Shown: piece by piece, positions 19,612 to 29,168 of the stretch
Position numbering within the stretch: position 1 is the stretch's first letter
How the letters are laid out: each line of letters opens with the position of its first letter
Assembly (NCBI GenBank): GCA_012523785.1
Contig: JAAYTH010000031.1
Span: 1 to 35,851, forward strand
Direction: 5' to 3'
DNA length: 35,851 nt
Source: Bacillota bacterium
GTDB taxonomy: Bacteria > Bacillota > DTU030
Notes under the pieces: generated by a model
What the model saw: the letters and a program-made list of their open reading frames with translations, nothing else
Told to the model about the DNA's origin: nothing
The model's database searches: none
Program-made: the position numbers and the translations under genes

Positions 19612-20385
19612 ATGCTGCTCAACAAAGTTGAAATTTGTGGTGTAAATACTGCTAAATTGCCCGTGCTCTCCAACAGCAAAATGCGGGAACTCCTTTTAGC
19701 CATGCAAAATGGAGACACCAGTGCCCGGGAGAAGTTGGTCAATGGTAATCTTCGTCTAGTTTTGAGCGTGATCCAACGTTTTAATAACCGGGGTGAATAT
19801 GTGGATGACTTGTTTCAGGTGGGCTGTATCGGGCTGATGAAGGCCATAGATAATTTTGATCTCGATCAAAATGTAAAGTTTTCCACCTATGCTGTGCCGA
19901 TGATCATAGGTGAGATCAGGCGTTACCTAAGGGATAATAACCCCATTCGGGTAAGCAGGTCACTGCGGGATATTGCCTACAAGGCATTGCAGGTACGGGA
20001 CAATTTGATCAAGAAATGTTCCCGGGAACCCAGTATCACCGAAGTTGCCCGGGAGTTGGAACTACCCCGGGAAGAAATTGTCTTTGCTTTGGATGCCATT
20101 CAGGAACCAATTTCCCTTTTTGAGCCCATTTATCACGATGGTGGTGACCCGATTTTTGTTATGGATCAGATTAGTGATGAAAACAACCAGGATGCCAACT
20201 GGTTGGAAGGGATAGCAGTTCGGGAGGCATTGCGGAAGTTAAAACAAAGGGAACGGCTTATCCTCACCCTCCGTTTTTTTGAAGGTAAAACCCAAATGGA
20301 GGTAGCTGATGAAATTGGCATTTCCCAGGCCCAGGTTTCAAGATTAGAAAAGGCAGCACTGTTACGCCTAAGGAAGCACATTTAA
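19612..20385 (+). CDS. sigG: RNA polymerase sporulation sigma factor SigG
   Basis: NKVEICGVNTAKLPVL...NGNLRLVLSVIQRFNNRGEYVDDLFQVGCIGLMKAIDNFDL...RRYLRDNNPIRVSRSLRDIAYKALQ. AAAGGAGAT upstream of ATG 19612. Confidence 0.97.
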   Translation: MLLNKVEICGVNTAKLPVLSNSKMRELLLAMQNGDTSAREKLVNGNLRLVLSVIQRFNNRGEYVDDLFQVGCIGLMKAIDNFDLDQNVKFSTYAVPMIIGEIRRYLRDNNPIRVSRSLRDIAYKALQVRDNLIKKCSREPSITEVARELELPREEIVFALDAIQEPISLFEPIYHDGGDPIFVMDQISDENNQDANWLEGIAVREALRKLKQRERLILTLRFFEGKTQMEVADEIGISQAQVSRLEKAALLRLRKHI

Positions 20386-20402
20386 ATTGGAGGTGAAGGT
20401 CA

Positions 20403-20648
20403 TTGCGATTTACGAAATTATTGATCGGACTGTCTTTGTTAATTACCTTGGGGATGCTGGTGCCACAACCCTTTGGTGCCGCAAAGGCCATAAAGGCCTA
20501 TAATACGGAAAACCTAGTCCAATTAAAAGCTGTTACCGCTGAAGATGATGCTGTTTTTGAGGAAAAAAATCTGCTAAAGCCCTTCCATTCTGGGCCCTAC
20601 CGCTGCGAAAATCTGAACTTGACCCTATTGGAACCACCCCCATGTTGA
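20403..20648 (+). CDS. Small putative exported protein of unknown function
   Basis: 81 aa with signal-peptide-like N-term (LLIGLSLLITLGMLVPQPFGAAKA); GGAGGTGAAGGT upstream of TTG start; ends before a terminator. Confidence 0.6.
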   Translation: MRFTKLLIGLSLLITLGMLVPQPFGAAKAIKAYNTENLVQLKAVTAEDDAVFEEKNLLKPFHSGPYRCENLNLTLLEPPPC

Positions 20649-20671
20649 GGAGTATAAAATACAGAGTGTTT

Positions 20672-20707
20672 AAGCCCTAGGATTTTCTCCGGGGCTTTTT
20701 TCTTTTT
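20672..20707 (+). terminator. Rho-independent terminator
   Basis: AAGCCCTAGGATTTTCTCCGGGGCTTTTTTCTTTTT. Confidence 0.75.
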
Positions 20708-20785
20708 AGGCTATTTTTGTGCACAGGCACTTTTTCGATTCATATATATATAGAGGGAGCACTAATGCCTTGAGGGGGTGGGAAG

Positions 20786-21043
20786 ATGGTGAGGATATCG
20801 GACTTGAAACTGCGGGAAGTGGTCAATGTTCTGGACGGGAAACGTATGGGGACCATTAATGATATTGATGTGGATGTTGAAGAAGGAAGGTTGAATGCCT
20901 TGATCGTACCGGGCACACCCCGGCTGTTTGGATTATTTGGCAAGAATGACGATTTGGTTATACCTTGGGAAAAGATAAAAAAGATTGGAGTTGATGTTAT
21001 ATTGGTAGAGGTTTATACATCAACGGAACCCAGGCATAAATAA
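20786..21043 (+). CDS. ylmC: YlmC/YmxH family sporulation protein (PRC-barrel)
   Basis: MVRISDLKLREVVNVLDGKRMGTINDIDVDVEEGRLNALIVPGTPRLFGLFGKNDDLVIPWEKIKKIGVDVILVE. Confidence 0.88.
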   Translation: MVRISDLKLREVVNVLDGKRMGTINDIDVDVEEGRLNALIVPGTPRLFGLFGKNDDLVIPWEKIKKIGVDVILVEVYTSTEPRHK

Positions 21044-21085
21044 AAATGCCTTTGACATTCATTTAGGTTGTTTGCGGGGTTTTAA

Positions 21086-21115
21086 TTGTGTTTGCCCTGG
21101 CCTTTATACTATAAT
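21086..21115 (+). promoter_or_regulatory. Candidate housekeeping promoter for pgeF
   Basis: TTGTGT (21086-21091), 18-bp spacer, TATAAT (21110-21115). Confidence 0.45.
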
Positions 21116-21254
21116 ATGGGAAGGAAGGGGGACTCCCCCCGGTTCTGGTGGGGGGGTGAACAAGAGTTGCATTGTCGTATTTATTTGCAATATAGCAACT
21201 TCCCCATTGCAACATAACATAATCTGGAAGCAGATAGGCACCTGGGAGGAAGTA

Positions 21255-22076
21255 ATGAGAGGAAATTTTGAACTGATTAAATCTGGCGAATTGCAATATT
21301 TAACAATACCGGCCTTTACCGCTACGGGGTTGGTCACCCATGCTATCAGCACCCGTAAAGGGGGTGTAAGTACCGGGGATTACTCCACCCTAAATCTGGG
21401 TCTGGGGAAAAACGATGGCCGCAAAAATGTACTTGAAAATCGGCGGCGATTTTTGCAAGCACTGGATTTGGACCTGGCCTTATTAGTTGCCGGAAGGCAA
21501 AACCATGGCAGCAGGGTGGCAGTGGTGACGGAAAAGGAACGGGGTCGGGGTAATTGTTCCTATGATAAGGGCCTTCCCGGGATAGATGCTATGGTAACTG
21601 ACAGGCAAGGTGTAGTATTGAGCATTTACTTTGCCGATTGTGTTCCCCTACTTTTTCTGGATCCTCTAGGGAGGGCCATTGGTGTAGCCCATGCCGGTTG
21701 GAGGGGGACCCTGGCCGGTATTGGGCCAAAGACATTGGCCTGCATGCAAAGGGAATATGGAACCGAGGTCCCCCATTGTCTGGCCGGGATTGGTCCCTCC
21801 ATCGGGCCTTGCTGTTATGAGGTTGGCCAACAGGTATTGGGGCCTTTGCGGAGGTTCTTTCCGGACTGGCGTACATATGTTGTTCCCATTGGGGGAGGGA
21901 AATATTATCTAGATCTTTGGGAACTAAACCGCCAGCAATTGCTGGCTGCCGGAGTAAGGGAGAAAAATATTTTTATCGGCAACCTTTGCACGGCCTGCAA
22001 CGAAAAAATGTTTTTCTCTTATCGAGCCCATGGGGGCCATACTGGTAGCTTGGCAGCAGTCCTAACCTTAAAATGA
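21255..22076 (+). CDS. pgeF: Peptidoglycan editing factor / multicopper-oxidase-like YlmD (DUF152)
   Basis: HAISTRKGGVSTGDYSTLNLG, DAMVTDRQGVVLSIYFADCVPLLFLDP, GVAHAGWRGTLAGI, AGIGPSIGPCCYEVG. GGAGG upstream of ATG 21255. Confidence 0.92.
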   Translation: MRGNFELIKSGELQYLTIPAFTATGLVTHAISTRKGGVSTGDYSTLNLGLGKNDGRKNVLENRRRFLQALDLDLALLVAGRQNHGSRVAVVTEKERGRGNCSYDKGLPGIDAMVTDRQGVVLSIYFADCVPLLFLDPLGRAIGVAHAGWRGTLAGIGPKTLACMQREYGTEVPHCLAGIGPSIGPCCYEVGQQVLGPLRRFFPDWRTYVVPIGGGKYYLDLWELNRQQLLAAGVREKNIFIGNLCTACNEKMFFSYRAHGGHTGSLAAVLTLK

Positions 22077-22200
22077 AATCCCGCGGGTATGCACGATAGT
22101 GCCGGTGTTTTACTAGCATTGGCAGGATTTGCAGTACTAATGTGGAAACAAATAGAACAAGGTTCATAATAAGTTCCTCCTGCGAAGGGAAGGGTTTTCC

Positions 22201-23484
22201 TTGTATGTGGGCCGCAACTCTTACCGGAAAAGGGCTAAAGGGCTGGGTCCTGGAGCCGGCCGAAATTTACTTTGGGTTTTGTCCCTTTTTTTTATCCTCT
22301 GGGCCGGGGTGGCTTGGGGAAGGGACAAGCTGCTGCAGTATAATATAGAAACTGTTATTGTGGAAGAGGGTTTTGTCGAGGGAAGATGCTGTGGAACCGG
22401 GTTGCTTTTTACAGAAGAACTGATTTTAACCTCACCCCAAGATGGTATCTTTCAGCCCCTGGTGGCAGAAGGAGAACGGGTTCCGGCTGGTATGAGCATT
22501 GCCCAAGTGGTGACCGTTCCCGACTTGGAGCAAACTGTTGCTAGTCTGGGGAAGGTCAAGGAACGATTGGAGGAATTACAGGAAGAAAATGATATTGGAA
22601 GGGCTGCCATGGAGGAGTTGGTTGCAACACAGACTGTACGGCTTTCTGATAAAATACAGGAGCTTAAGAAAAACTTGCGTGCCGGACAGGCCCTTCAAAC
22701 TCCGGCAATTGCAGAAGACCTAAAGGTTTTATTGGCAGAACGGCAAAGACTTTTGGCGGAATTGGCCCAACACCGGCATTTTTCCCAGGAGGAGAAGGAA
22801 ACCTGGCTGCAGGAACAAGAGAGGTTGGAGGGATTGCTTAGGTCTGCTACAGTTTCCATTGAAGCACCGGCAGCGGGTGTTGTGTCATTTTACCTGTTCG
22901 GAGCCGGGGAGAGATTCACTTTGGGTAAAATGCAGGAGGCTGGGGTTTCTGAATTTGTGGCCTGGGAAAAGCTTGAGACTATTCCTCAAGCTAGCAAAGC
23001 GGGTGATAGGGTAAAGGCGGGCCACCCCATCCTACGCCTAGTAGATAATTTTAACCTAAATTTAGCAGTGGTTTTGCCATCGGAAGATATACGGCTGCTG
23101 GAAAACAAAAGGACCGGCACCATAATTTTTCCGGAATTAGGACAGTGGGAAATTGATTGTCCGGTGGTTTCTTCTAATATCGAAGCTGATACAGGTGTTA
23201 TTATATACAAACTTGCTGCCTATAGGCCCGAGCTATTGAGACAGAGGAAATTATCCGTTCAAATAGTGGGGGGACGGTATCAAGGTTTGGTTATTCCCAG
23301 GAGGGCACTGATAAAACAGGAGCAAGGGGTGGGTGTCTACATCAAACAGAAACAAAGGGTAGTTTTTCAACCGCTTGAGGTGTTGGGGGGAAATGAGGAT
23401 ATGGTGGTGGTGGAGGGCATTTCCCCCTATGAGGAGGTTATCAGCAATACTGCCTGGGTCCAGGAGGGCCAAATGATTAGATGA
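22201..23484 (+). CDS. HlyD-like periplasmic-adaptor-type membrane-anchored protein
   Basis: Single N-terminal TM, coiled-coil hairpin region (LEELQEENDIG...), flanking lipoyl-like strands (ILTSPQDGIFQPLVAEGERVPAGMSIAQV; IEAPAAGVVSFYLFGAGE), C-term LVIPRRALIKQEQGVGVYIKQ. TTG start. Confidence 0.75.
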   Translation: MYVGRNSYRKRAKGLGPGAGRNLLWVLSLFFILWAGVAWGRDKLLQYNIETVIVEEGFVEGRCCGTGLLFTEELILTSPQDGIFQPLVAEGERVPAGMSIAQVVTVPDLEQTVASLGKVKERLEELQEENDIGRAAMEELVATQTVRLSDKIQELKKNLRAGQALQTPAIAEDLKVLLAERQRLLAELAQHRHFSQEEKETWLQEQERLEGLLRSATVSIEAPAAGVVSFYLFGAGERFTLGKMQEAGVSEFVAWEKLETIPQASKAGDRVKAGHPILRLVDNFNLNLAVVLPSEDIRLLENKRTGTIIFPELGQWEIDCPVVSSNIEADTGVIIYKLAAYRPELLRQRKLSVQIVGGRYQGLVIPRRALIKQEQGVGVYIKQKQRVVFQPLEVLGGNEDMVVVEGISPYEEVISNTAWVQEGQMIR

Positions 23485-23590
23485 TAAATAGTATCATGAA
23501 ATGCTGAAAGTGGATAATCTGTATTTCCCCCATGAAATTGCAATGTGTTAATGTTTAATCAGAACCCGGTCCGGGAAGGAGAGGAATGAA

Positions 23591-24283
23591 ATGGAGGATA
23601 TAGCGGATAATATTACCCAGGTGAGACGGAAAATTGCAACTGCCGCCGCCCGCCGGGGAGAGGAGCCAGGGAATATTACAGTGGTCGGTGTGAGTAAAAA
23701 TGTGCCTGTGAAAAGGATGAATGCTGCCATCCGGGCTGGCATTACCGATATTGGCGAAAATAGGGTCCAGGAAGCATTGAAAAAGTACTTTGATGTGGAA
23801 CCGGTCAGCTGGCATTTTATTGGTCACCTGCAGAGAAATAAAGTAAAAGATGTACTCACCCGTTTTGATTTGATCCATTCCCTTGATAGAATTTCCCTGG
23901 CAAAAGAAATACAAAAGCGGGCGGCCCGGCTGGAAATGGTTGTTCCCTGCCTGGTGCAGGTAAATGTTGCTGGTGAGGAAAGTAAATTCGGTATATCTCC
24001 CGCTGAATTGAAGGTTTTTCTGCAGCAGATAGTATCATTTCCTAATATAAAAGTCTGTGGGCTTATGACCATAGCACCTTATTGCACCGATGCGGAAAAA
24101 GTACGGCCCATATTCCGCCGGCTGCGGGAAATGTTTGAGGATGAGGACTACCCGGCCGGGGTATCGATGCAGTTTCTTTCCATGGGTATGAGTGGTGATT
24201 TTGAAGTAGCGGTGGAGGAGGGTGCCAATATGGTCCGTATTGGCACTGCAATTTTTGGCCGTCGGGCTGACAGCGATAAATAA
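23591..24283 (+). CDS. yggS: YggS family pyridoxal phosphate homeostasis protein
   Basis: ITVVGVSKNVPV, DIGENRVQEALKKY, WHFIGHLQRNKVK, LVQVNVAGEESKFGISP, MGMSGDFEVAVEEGANMVRIGTAIFG. Confidence 0.95.
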   Translation: MEDIADNITQVRRKIATAAARRGEEPGNITVVGVSKNVPVKRMNAAIRAGITDIGENRVQEALKKYFDVEPVSWHFIGHLQRNKVKDVLTRFDLIHSLDRISLAKEIQKRAARLEMVVPCLVQVNVAGEESKFGISPAELKVFLQQIVSFPNIKVCGLMTIAPYCTDAEKVRPIFRRLREMFEDEDYPAGVSMQFLSMGMSGDFEVAVEEGANMVRIGTAIFGRRADSDK

Positions 24284-24298
24284 AGGGAGGGCTCTTAA

Positions 24299-24724
24299 AT
24301 GGCAGCAACTCTTATGGACCGGTTTTTACGTTTTATTGGATTTGAGGAGATCCCACTGGAGGAAGATGTATCTGTCAGGCCGGAAATGGAGTTAGTTAAA
24401 GGCAGAAAAAAAGGGAAGGTGATCAGCTTGCATAACCAGACCCGGATGCGAGTAGTGGTCGTGGAGCCTATTTCTTTTAAAGATGCGAAACGAGTTGTGG
24501 ATCACCTAAAGGAAAGGCAGCCGGTTGTCCTCAACCTGGAGGATACCGAGGAGGAATTATGCCAACGGATAATTGATTTTGTCAGTGGAGCCACCTTCGC
24601 CGCCGATGGCGGGGTTCAGAAGGTAGGCGAAGGTATATTTCTTTTTACCCCCAACAATGTCGATATTGCCACAGAGGAAGGGAAACATACCCTTGATGAT
24701 GGGCGGTTTCCGTGGGTTAAGTAA
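24299..24724 (+). CDS. sepF: Cell division protein SepF
   Basis: VVVEPISFKDAKRVVDHLKERQPVVLNLEDTEEELCQRIIDFVSGATFAADGGVQKVGEGIFLFTPNNVDI. Confidence 0.95.
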   Translation: MAATLMDRFLRFIGFEEIPLEEDVSVRPEMELVKGRKKGKVISLHNQTRMRVVVVEPISFKDAKRVVDHLKERQPVVLNLEDTEEELCQRIIDFVSGATFAADGGVQKVGEGIFLFTPNNVDIATEEGKHTLDDGRFPWVK

Positions 24725-24739
24725 ACAGGAGGGTGAAAT

Positions 24740-25555
24740 GTGATGCCAATTGGGGAAAAACGCCTCGGTTTTATCGGTGCCGGTGCCATGGGGAGTGCCC
24801 TAATGAAGGGTGTTTTAGAAAGAGGAATTTTGCCAGCGGCCCAGGTTTATGTCAGTGATCCCGATGGGGAGCGGGTGAAACTCCTAGTATCACAGTTAGG
24901 CATCAATTCGGTACAGGGCAATGAAGAACTGGTAAAAGAAGTCGATGTGGTTGTTCTGGCGGTTAAACCCCAAATTATCACCACGGTGCTGGAGGAATTA
25001 AAGGGGAAATGGTCCAGCAGTCAGTTGGTCATTTCCATCGCCGCCGGGATAACCCTAGGAAAATTGGAAGGGCTCCTAGGGGATATTCCGGTTGCCAGGG
25101 TAATGCCGAATACACCTTGCCTGGTGGGGGCCGGGGCGGCGGGTATTGCCTTGGGGGGTTTTGCGACCCCTGAGCATGGGCAGCTGGCGCAGGAAATCTT
25201 TGCTGCCGTGGGTGAAGCCTTTTTATTGCCGGAGGAACTCCTGGATGCCGTTACCGGATTGAGTGGTTCCGGGCCGGCCTATTGTTATCTATTTATTGAG
25301 GCTCTGGCCGATGCCGGTGTAAGGGAGGGGCTGCCGAGAAAGGTTGCCCAACGGCTTGCTGCCATGACCCTTAAGGGATCTGCCCAAATGGTTTTGGATA
25401 CCAATAAACATCCGGGGGAACTTAAAGACATGGTTACTTCCCCGGCCGGGACCACCATCGAGGCGGTGTCTTTCCTGGAGGATAGGGCCTTTAGAGGTAC
25501 TGTTATGGCCGCCGTTAGAAATGCCGCCCGCAGGTCACGGGAAATGGGGGAATAA
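24740..25555 (+). CDS. proC: Pyrroline-5-carboxylate reductase
   Basis: LGFIGAGAMGSALMKGVL, VVLAVKPQ, VARVMPNTPCLVGAG, LSGSGPAYCYLFIEALADAGV. Confidence 0.95.
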   Translation: MMPIGEKRLGFIGAGAMGSALMKGVLERGILPAAQVYVSDPDGERVKLLVSQLGINSVQGNEELVKEVDVVVLAVKPQIITTVLEELKGKWSSSQLVISIAAGITLGKLEGLLGDIPVARVMPNTPCLVGAGAAGIALGGFATPEHGQLAQEIFAAVGEAFLLPEELLDAVTGLSGSGPAYCYLFIEALADAGVREGLPRKVAQRLAAMTLKGSAQMVLDTNKHPGELKDMVTSPAGTTIEAVSFLEDRAFRGTVMAAVRNAARRSREMGE

Positions 25556-25615
25556 AGGGAGTTGTTATGGGGAAATTGCTATGGGGGGTCAGGATTCTCA
25601 CAGGGGGTGAATGCC

Positions 25616-26071
25616 TTGGCTTTGACACCACTGGATATTGAAAAGAAGGAGTTTAAGCGTACATTCCGGGGTTATAGTGAGGTGGAGGTTGATGAGTTTT
25701 TAGATCTTATAATAAATGATTATGAAGTATTGTATCGGGAGAATATGGATTATAAGGACCGGAATCAGCACCTGCAGGAGCAGTTGGAACAATACCAACG
25801 CTTGGAAGACACCCTGAAAAATACTCTGGTTATGGCCCAACAGACGGCGGAGGAGGCAAAGGATAATGCTCACCGGGAGGTTGAACTCATAATTAAGGAG
25901 GCCCAGGACAGGGCGGCGGCAATAGTTGCTGAAGCCCAAGATCGGGTACAGGAAATTCTGGGAGATTTTCAGGAAACCAAGCAGGAATTAAAGGTATTTC
26001 AAAGTAAGGTGAAGGTCCTGCTGGAAGCCCAAACTGAAATTTTGCAGGAGCTGGAGGAGGAACTGAAATAA
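25616..26071 (+). CDS. divIVA: DivIVA domain-containing protein
   Basis: [38 protein letters not shown] plus coiled coil. Start chosen as TTG 25616 (MALTPLDI) with AGGGGGTG upstream; ORF extends to 25562. Confidence 0.9.
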   Translation: MALTPLDIEKKEFKRTFRGYSEVEVDEFLDLIINDYEVLYRENMDYKDRNQHLQEQLEQYQRLEDTLKNTLVMAQQTAEEAKDNAHREVELIIKEAQDRAAAIVAEAQDRVQEILGDFQETKQELKVFQSKVKVLLEAQTEILQELEEELK

Positions 26072-26088
26072 TTCAAAATTTCCGGATG

Positions 26089-26117
26089 TTGTCGCCGAGG
26101 CTTCCTTATGTTATAAT
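26089..26117 (+). promoter_or_regulatory. Candidate sigma-A promoter of rpmE
   Basis: TTGTCG, 17-bp spacer, TATAAT. Confidence 0.6.
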
Positions 26118-26163
26118 AGGACAGTCAGTATGGCCCTTAGAATTAGAAATAGAGGTGAACAAG

Positions 26164-26367
26164 ATGAAAAAAGGTATTCATCCGGAATATCACCGCACTA
26201 AAATAACTTGTGCCTGTGGCGCCACCTTTGACACCGGCTCCACCAAAAAAGACCTTAGGGTTGAGATCTGTTCCCGCTGTCATCCCCTCTTTACGGGTCA
26301 GCAGAAGATCGTCGACAGTGGGGGAAGGGTTGATAGATTCCGGAGAAAATATGGTCTTTCCGAATAG
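26164..26367 (+). CDS. rpmE: 50S ribosomal protein L31 (Zn-binding C+ form)
   Basis: [64 protein letters not shown]. Confidence 0.97.
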   Translation: MKKGIHPEYHRTKITCACGATFDTGSTKKDLRVEICSRCHPLFTGQQKIVDSGGRVDRFRRKYGLSE

Positions 26368-26452
26368 CAACTTACGGGCGGAGATGTTTTGTTTATTTAT
26401 GGGGAGGGTGCTTGTATCCCATCTCTGTACTGGCTAAAATAAGGCATTGACC

Positions 26453-26485
26453 AGGGGGGAAAGTAACTTCTATTCCCCTTTTTTC
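26453..26485 (+). terminator. Rho-independent terminator after rpmE
   Basis: AGGGGGGAA...TTCCCC followed by TTTTTT. Confidence 0.75.
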
Positions 26486-26552
26486 GCTGCCCAAGACTTC
26501 TATCATAAAAACTGTGGCTGGGTTTTTTGCGATTAGGGGAGGAGGCTGGCTT

Positions 26553-27425
26553 GTGGGCAAGAAATATTATGGCGGGCAAGCGGTGATTGAGGGTGTAATG
26601 ATGCGGGGGAAGGAAACAGCTGCAGTTGCCGTCCGCAAGCCCAACCAGGAAATTGTCGTGCATAAACTCAATGTCTACCCGGCGGCCAAGCGCTGGCCGG
26701 CCCTAAAGTTACCCATATTGCGTGGGATGGTGGCATTGGTCGAATCTTTAACCATCGGCATGGGTGCCCTGACTTATTCCGCCAACCAAGCGGTGGAAGA
26801 AGGGGAGGAGAAACTCAACGCCAAGGAAATGGCCCTTTCGATGGTTATTGCCCTGGTGGTGGGAGTTGGCCTCTTTATCGTGCTGCCAACGGTTTTGGTG
26901 CGCCTTTTGCGCTTCAAAGAAGTAGAGGGTATCCAAATTGTGTACATGAACCTTCTGGAGGGTGGAATACGTATCGGGATTTTCCTCCTTTATATAATAG
27001 GAATATCCCTCCTCGAGGATGTGCAGCGTTTTTTTGAATACCATGGTGCTGAACACAAGGTAATTCATGCCTTTGAAGCGGGCAAACCCTTGGAAACTGA
27101 CCAGATCCTGGCTATGAGCTCCTTACATCCCCGTTGTGGGACGGCATTTTTACTCTATGTCATGGTTGTCAGTATTTTAGTTTTTTCCTTCCTAGGTTGG
27201 CAGAATATATTTATGCGGATTCTATCCCGCCTGGCTTTTTTACCCCTGGTGGCCGGATTGGCTTATGAGTTGATACGTTGGGGTGGAAGTATAAAGTCAC
27301 CTTTACTGGGTTTGCTCCTGGCACCAGGTCTTTTCTTGCAACGTTTAACTACCAGGGATCCCGACCCTAAACAGATTGAAGTAGCGGTCCGGGCCCTAAA
27401 AGAGGTACTGGCCGAGGAGGAATAA
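26553..27425 (+). CDS. DUF1385 membrane protein (YqhQ-like)
   Basis: YYGGQAVIEGVMMRGKETAAVAVRKP, YHGAEHKVIHAFEAG, LHPRCGTAFLL. GGGGAGGAGG upstream of GTG 26553. Confidence 0.9.
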   Translation: MGKKYYGGQAVIEGVMMRGKETAAVAVRKPNQEIVVHKLNVYPAAKRWPALKLPILRGMVALVESLTIGMGALTYSANQAVEEGEEKLNAKEMALSMVIALVVGVGLFIVLPTVLVRLLRFKEVEGIQIVYMNLLEGGIRIGIFLLYIIGISLLEDVQRFFEYHGAEHKVIHAFEAGKPLETDQILAMSSLHPRCGTAFLLYVMVVSILVFSFLGWQNIFMRILSRLAFLPLVAGLAYELIRWGGSIKSPLLGLLLAPGLFLQRLTTRDPDPKQIEVAVRALKEVLAEEE

Positions 27426-27432
27426 TGACGAG

Positions 27433-27963
27433 ATGAATGTACTTTTTGACCTTTTTTACACCTTTTTTAAAATTGGCCTTTTTACCATCGGTGGCGGTTA
27501 TGCCATGATACCTTTGATAGAAAAAGAGGTCGTTGAAACTCATACCTGGCTTACAATGGAAGAATTTATGGATGTTTTAGCAATTGCTGAGATGACCCCG
27601 GGGCCCATTGCCGTCAATACTGCTACCTTTGTTGGTTATCGTTTGGCCAAGATCCCCGGTGCTTTGATTGGCACCTTGGGGGTAATCTTACCATCCCTGA
27701 TCATCATTACTATAATCGCTGCTTATTTTGCCCATTCCAATGTGCCGGGGCTCCCCCGGGTAAAGGGGGCATTTTTAGCCCTCCGGCCCGCTGTAGTTGG
27801 GTTAATTGCCTCGGCGGTATACAAGCTGGGGAATAGAGGAATCATTGACCTTAGATCAGGAATTGTTGCTGCAATCGTCTTTGGTATATTTACCTATAGC
27901 GGCATTCACCCTATATATATTCTTCTCCTTACGGGGACCTTGGGGGCCTTGTTTTTTACCTAA
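27433..27963 (+). CDS. chrA: Chromate transporter, single-domain (half-size) ChrA family
   Basis: FFKIGLFTIGGGYAMIPLIEKEVVE...EMTPGPIAVNTATFVGYRLA; 176 aa. Confidence 0.88.
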   Translation: MNVLFDLFYTFFKIGLFTIGGGYAMIPLIEKEVVETHTWLTMEEFMDVLAIAEMTPGPIAVNTATFVGYRLAKIPGALIGTLGVILPSLIIITIIAAYFAHSNVPGLPRVKGAFLALRPAVVGLIASAVYKLGNRGIIDLRSGIVAAIVFGIFTYSGIHPIYILLLTGTLGALFFT

Positions 27964-28103
27964 ATTCCCCAGATAATTGAAGAAATTGCAGGTTTGTTTT
28001 CCGGGGATGGTGAATGTATGCTCTGGGGGATAGGGAAAATGGTTTTTATTGTTTGTCCCCACAGTTTTCCCCGGGGCTATAAAGTGGTTAGGGGTGATTG
28101 AAA

Positions 28104-29168
28104 ATGTTGGAAAAATTGGCGGAAATGGAAGTGCGCTATAAGGAACTAAGCCTCCTGCTGGCTGATCCCGAGGTTATTGCTAACCAGGCGGAATGGCAAA
28201 AACTCGTTAAAGATCATGCAGGCCTGCAGGAAATAGTCAGTACTTACCGTTCATATAAAGGGGTTCTGGAGGAGATAGGGGATAATCAAGAATTACTTGG
28301 GGATGAACTGGAGGCTGAATTTCGCCAACTGGTGGAGGAGGAACTTGAGGATTTGCTTGAAAAGAAAGAACACTTGGAAGAGGAACTTCAATTGCTGCTG
28401 CTTCCCAAGGACCCTAATGATGATAAGAACGTGATAGTGGAGATTCGCTCCGGGGCCGGGGGGGAGGAGGCTGCCCTCTTTGCCGGTGACCTTTATCGCA
28501 TGTACTCCCGCTATGCTGAATCGCAGCGCTGGAAGACGGATATTATTGACGCCAGTCCCACTGATATCGGGGGCTTTAAGGAGATCATCTTTGTGCTGGA
28601 AGGAAAGGGGGCCTATAGCCGACTCAAGTATGAGAGTGGGGTGCATCGGGTGCAGCGTATTCCTACTACTGAATCCGGAGGTAGAATCCATACTTCGACG
28701 GTGACGGTAGCAGTTCTGCCCGAGGCGGAGGAGGTGGAAGTAGAGATAAATCCCAATGAATTGCGGATAGACACCTTTTGTTCCAGCGGCCCCGGGGGGC
28801 AAAGTGTAAATACTACTTATTCAGCCGTCCGCATTACCCACCTGCCCACCGGGTTGGTAGTATCCTGCCAGGATGAAAAATCCCAGCATAAAAACCGGGA
28901 CAAAGCAATGCGGGTGCTCCGGGCCCGTCTTTTTGACCGGGCCCTGGAAACCCAAAGGGCGGAAGTTGATGAGGCCCGCCGGGTACAGGTGGGAACAGGG
29001 GATAGAAGTGAACGTATCCGCACCTATAATTATCCCCAGGGGAGGGTTACAGACCATCGCATTGGCCTTACTTTGCATAAGTTGGAACAGGTTCTGGATG
29101 GTTCCCTGGATGAAATTGTTGATGTTCTGGTAACTAATGCTCAGGCGGAAAAGTTAAAGGTGGGTTGA
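28104..29168 (+). CDS. prfA: Peptide chain release factor 1
   Basis: [81 protein letters not shown]. Confidence 0.97.
   Translation: MLEKLAEMEVRYKELSLLLADPEVIANQAEWQKLVKDHAGLQEIVSTYRSYKGVLEEIGDNQELLGDELEAEFRQLVEEELEDLLEKKEHLEEELQLLLLPKDPNDDKNVIVEIRSGAGGEEAALFAGDLYRMYSRYAESQRWKTDIIDASPTDIGGFKEIIFVLEGKGAYSRLKYESGVHRVQRIPTTESGGRIHTSTVTVAVLPEAEEVEVEINPNELRIDTFCSSGPGGQSVNTTYSAVRITHLPTGLVVSCQDEKSQHKNRDKAMRVLRARLFDRALETQRAEVDEARRVQVGTGDRSERIRTYNYPQGRVTDHRIGLTLHKLEQVLDGSLDEIVDVLVTNAQAEKLKVG

Noticed and set aside
28293-28802. 169-aa minus-strand ORF inside prfA
   Set aside because: Antisense to release factor 1; no RBS or family motifs.
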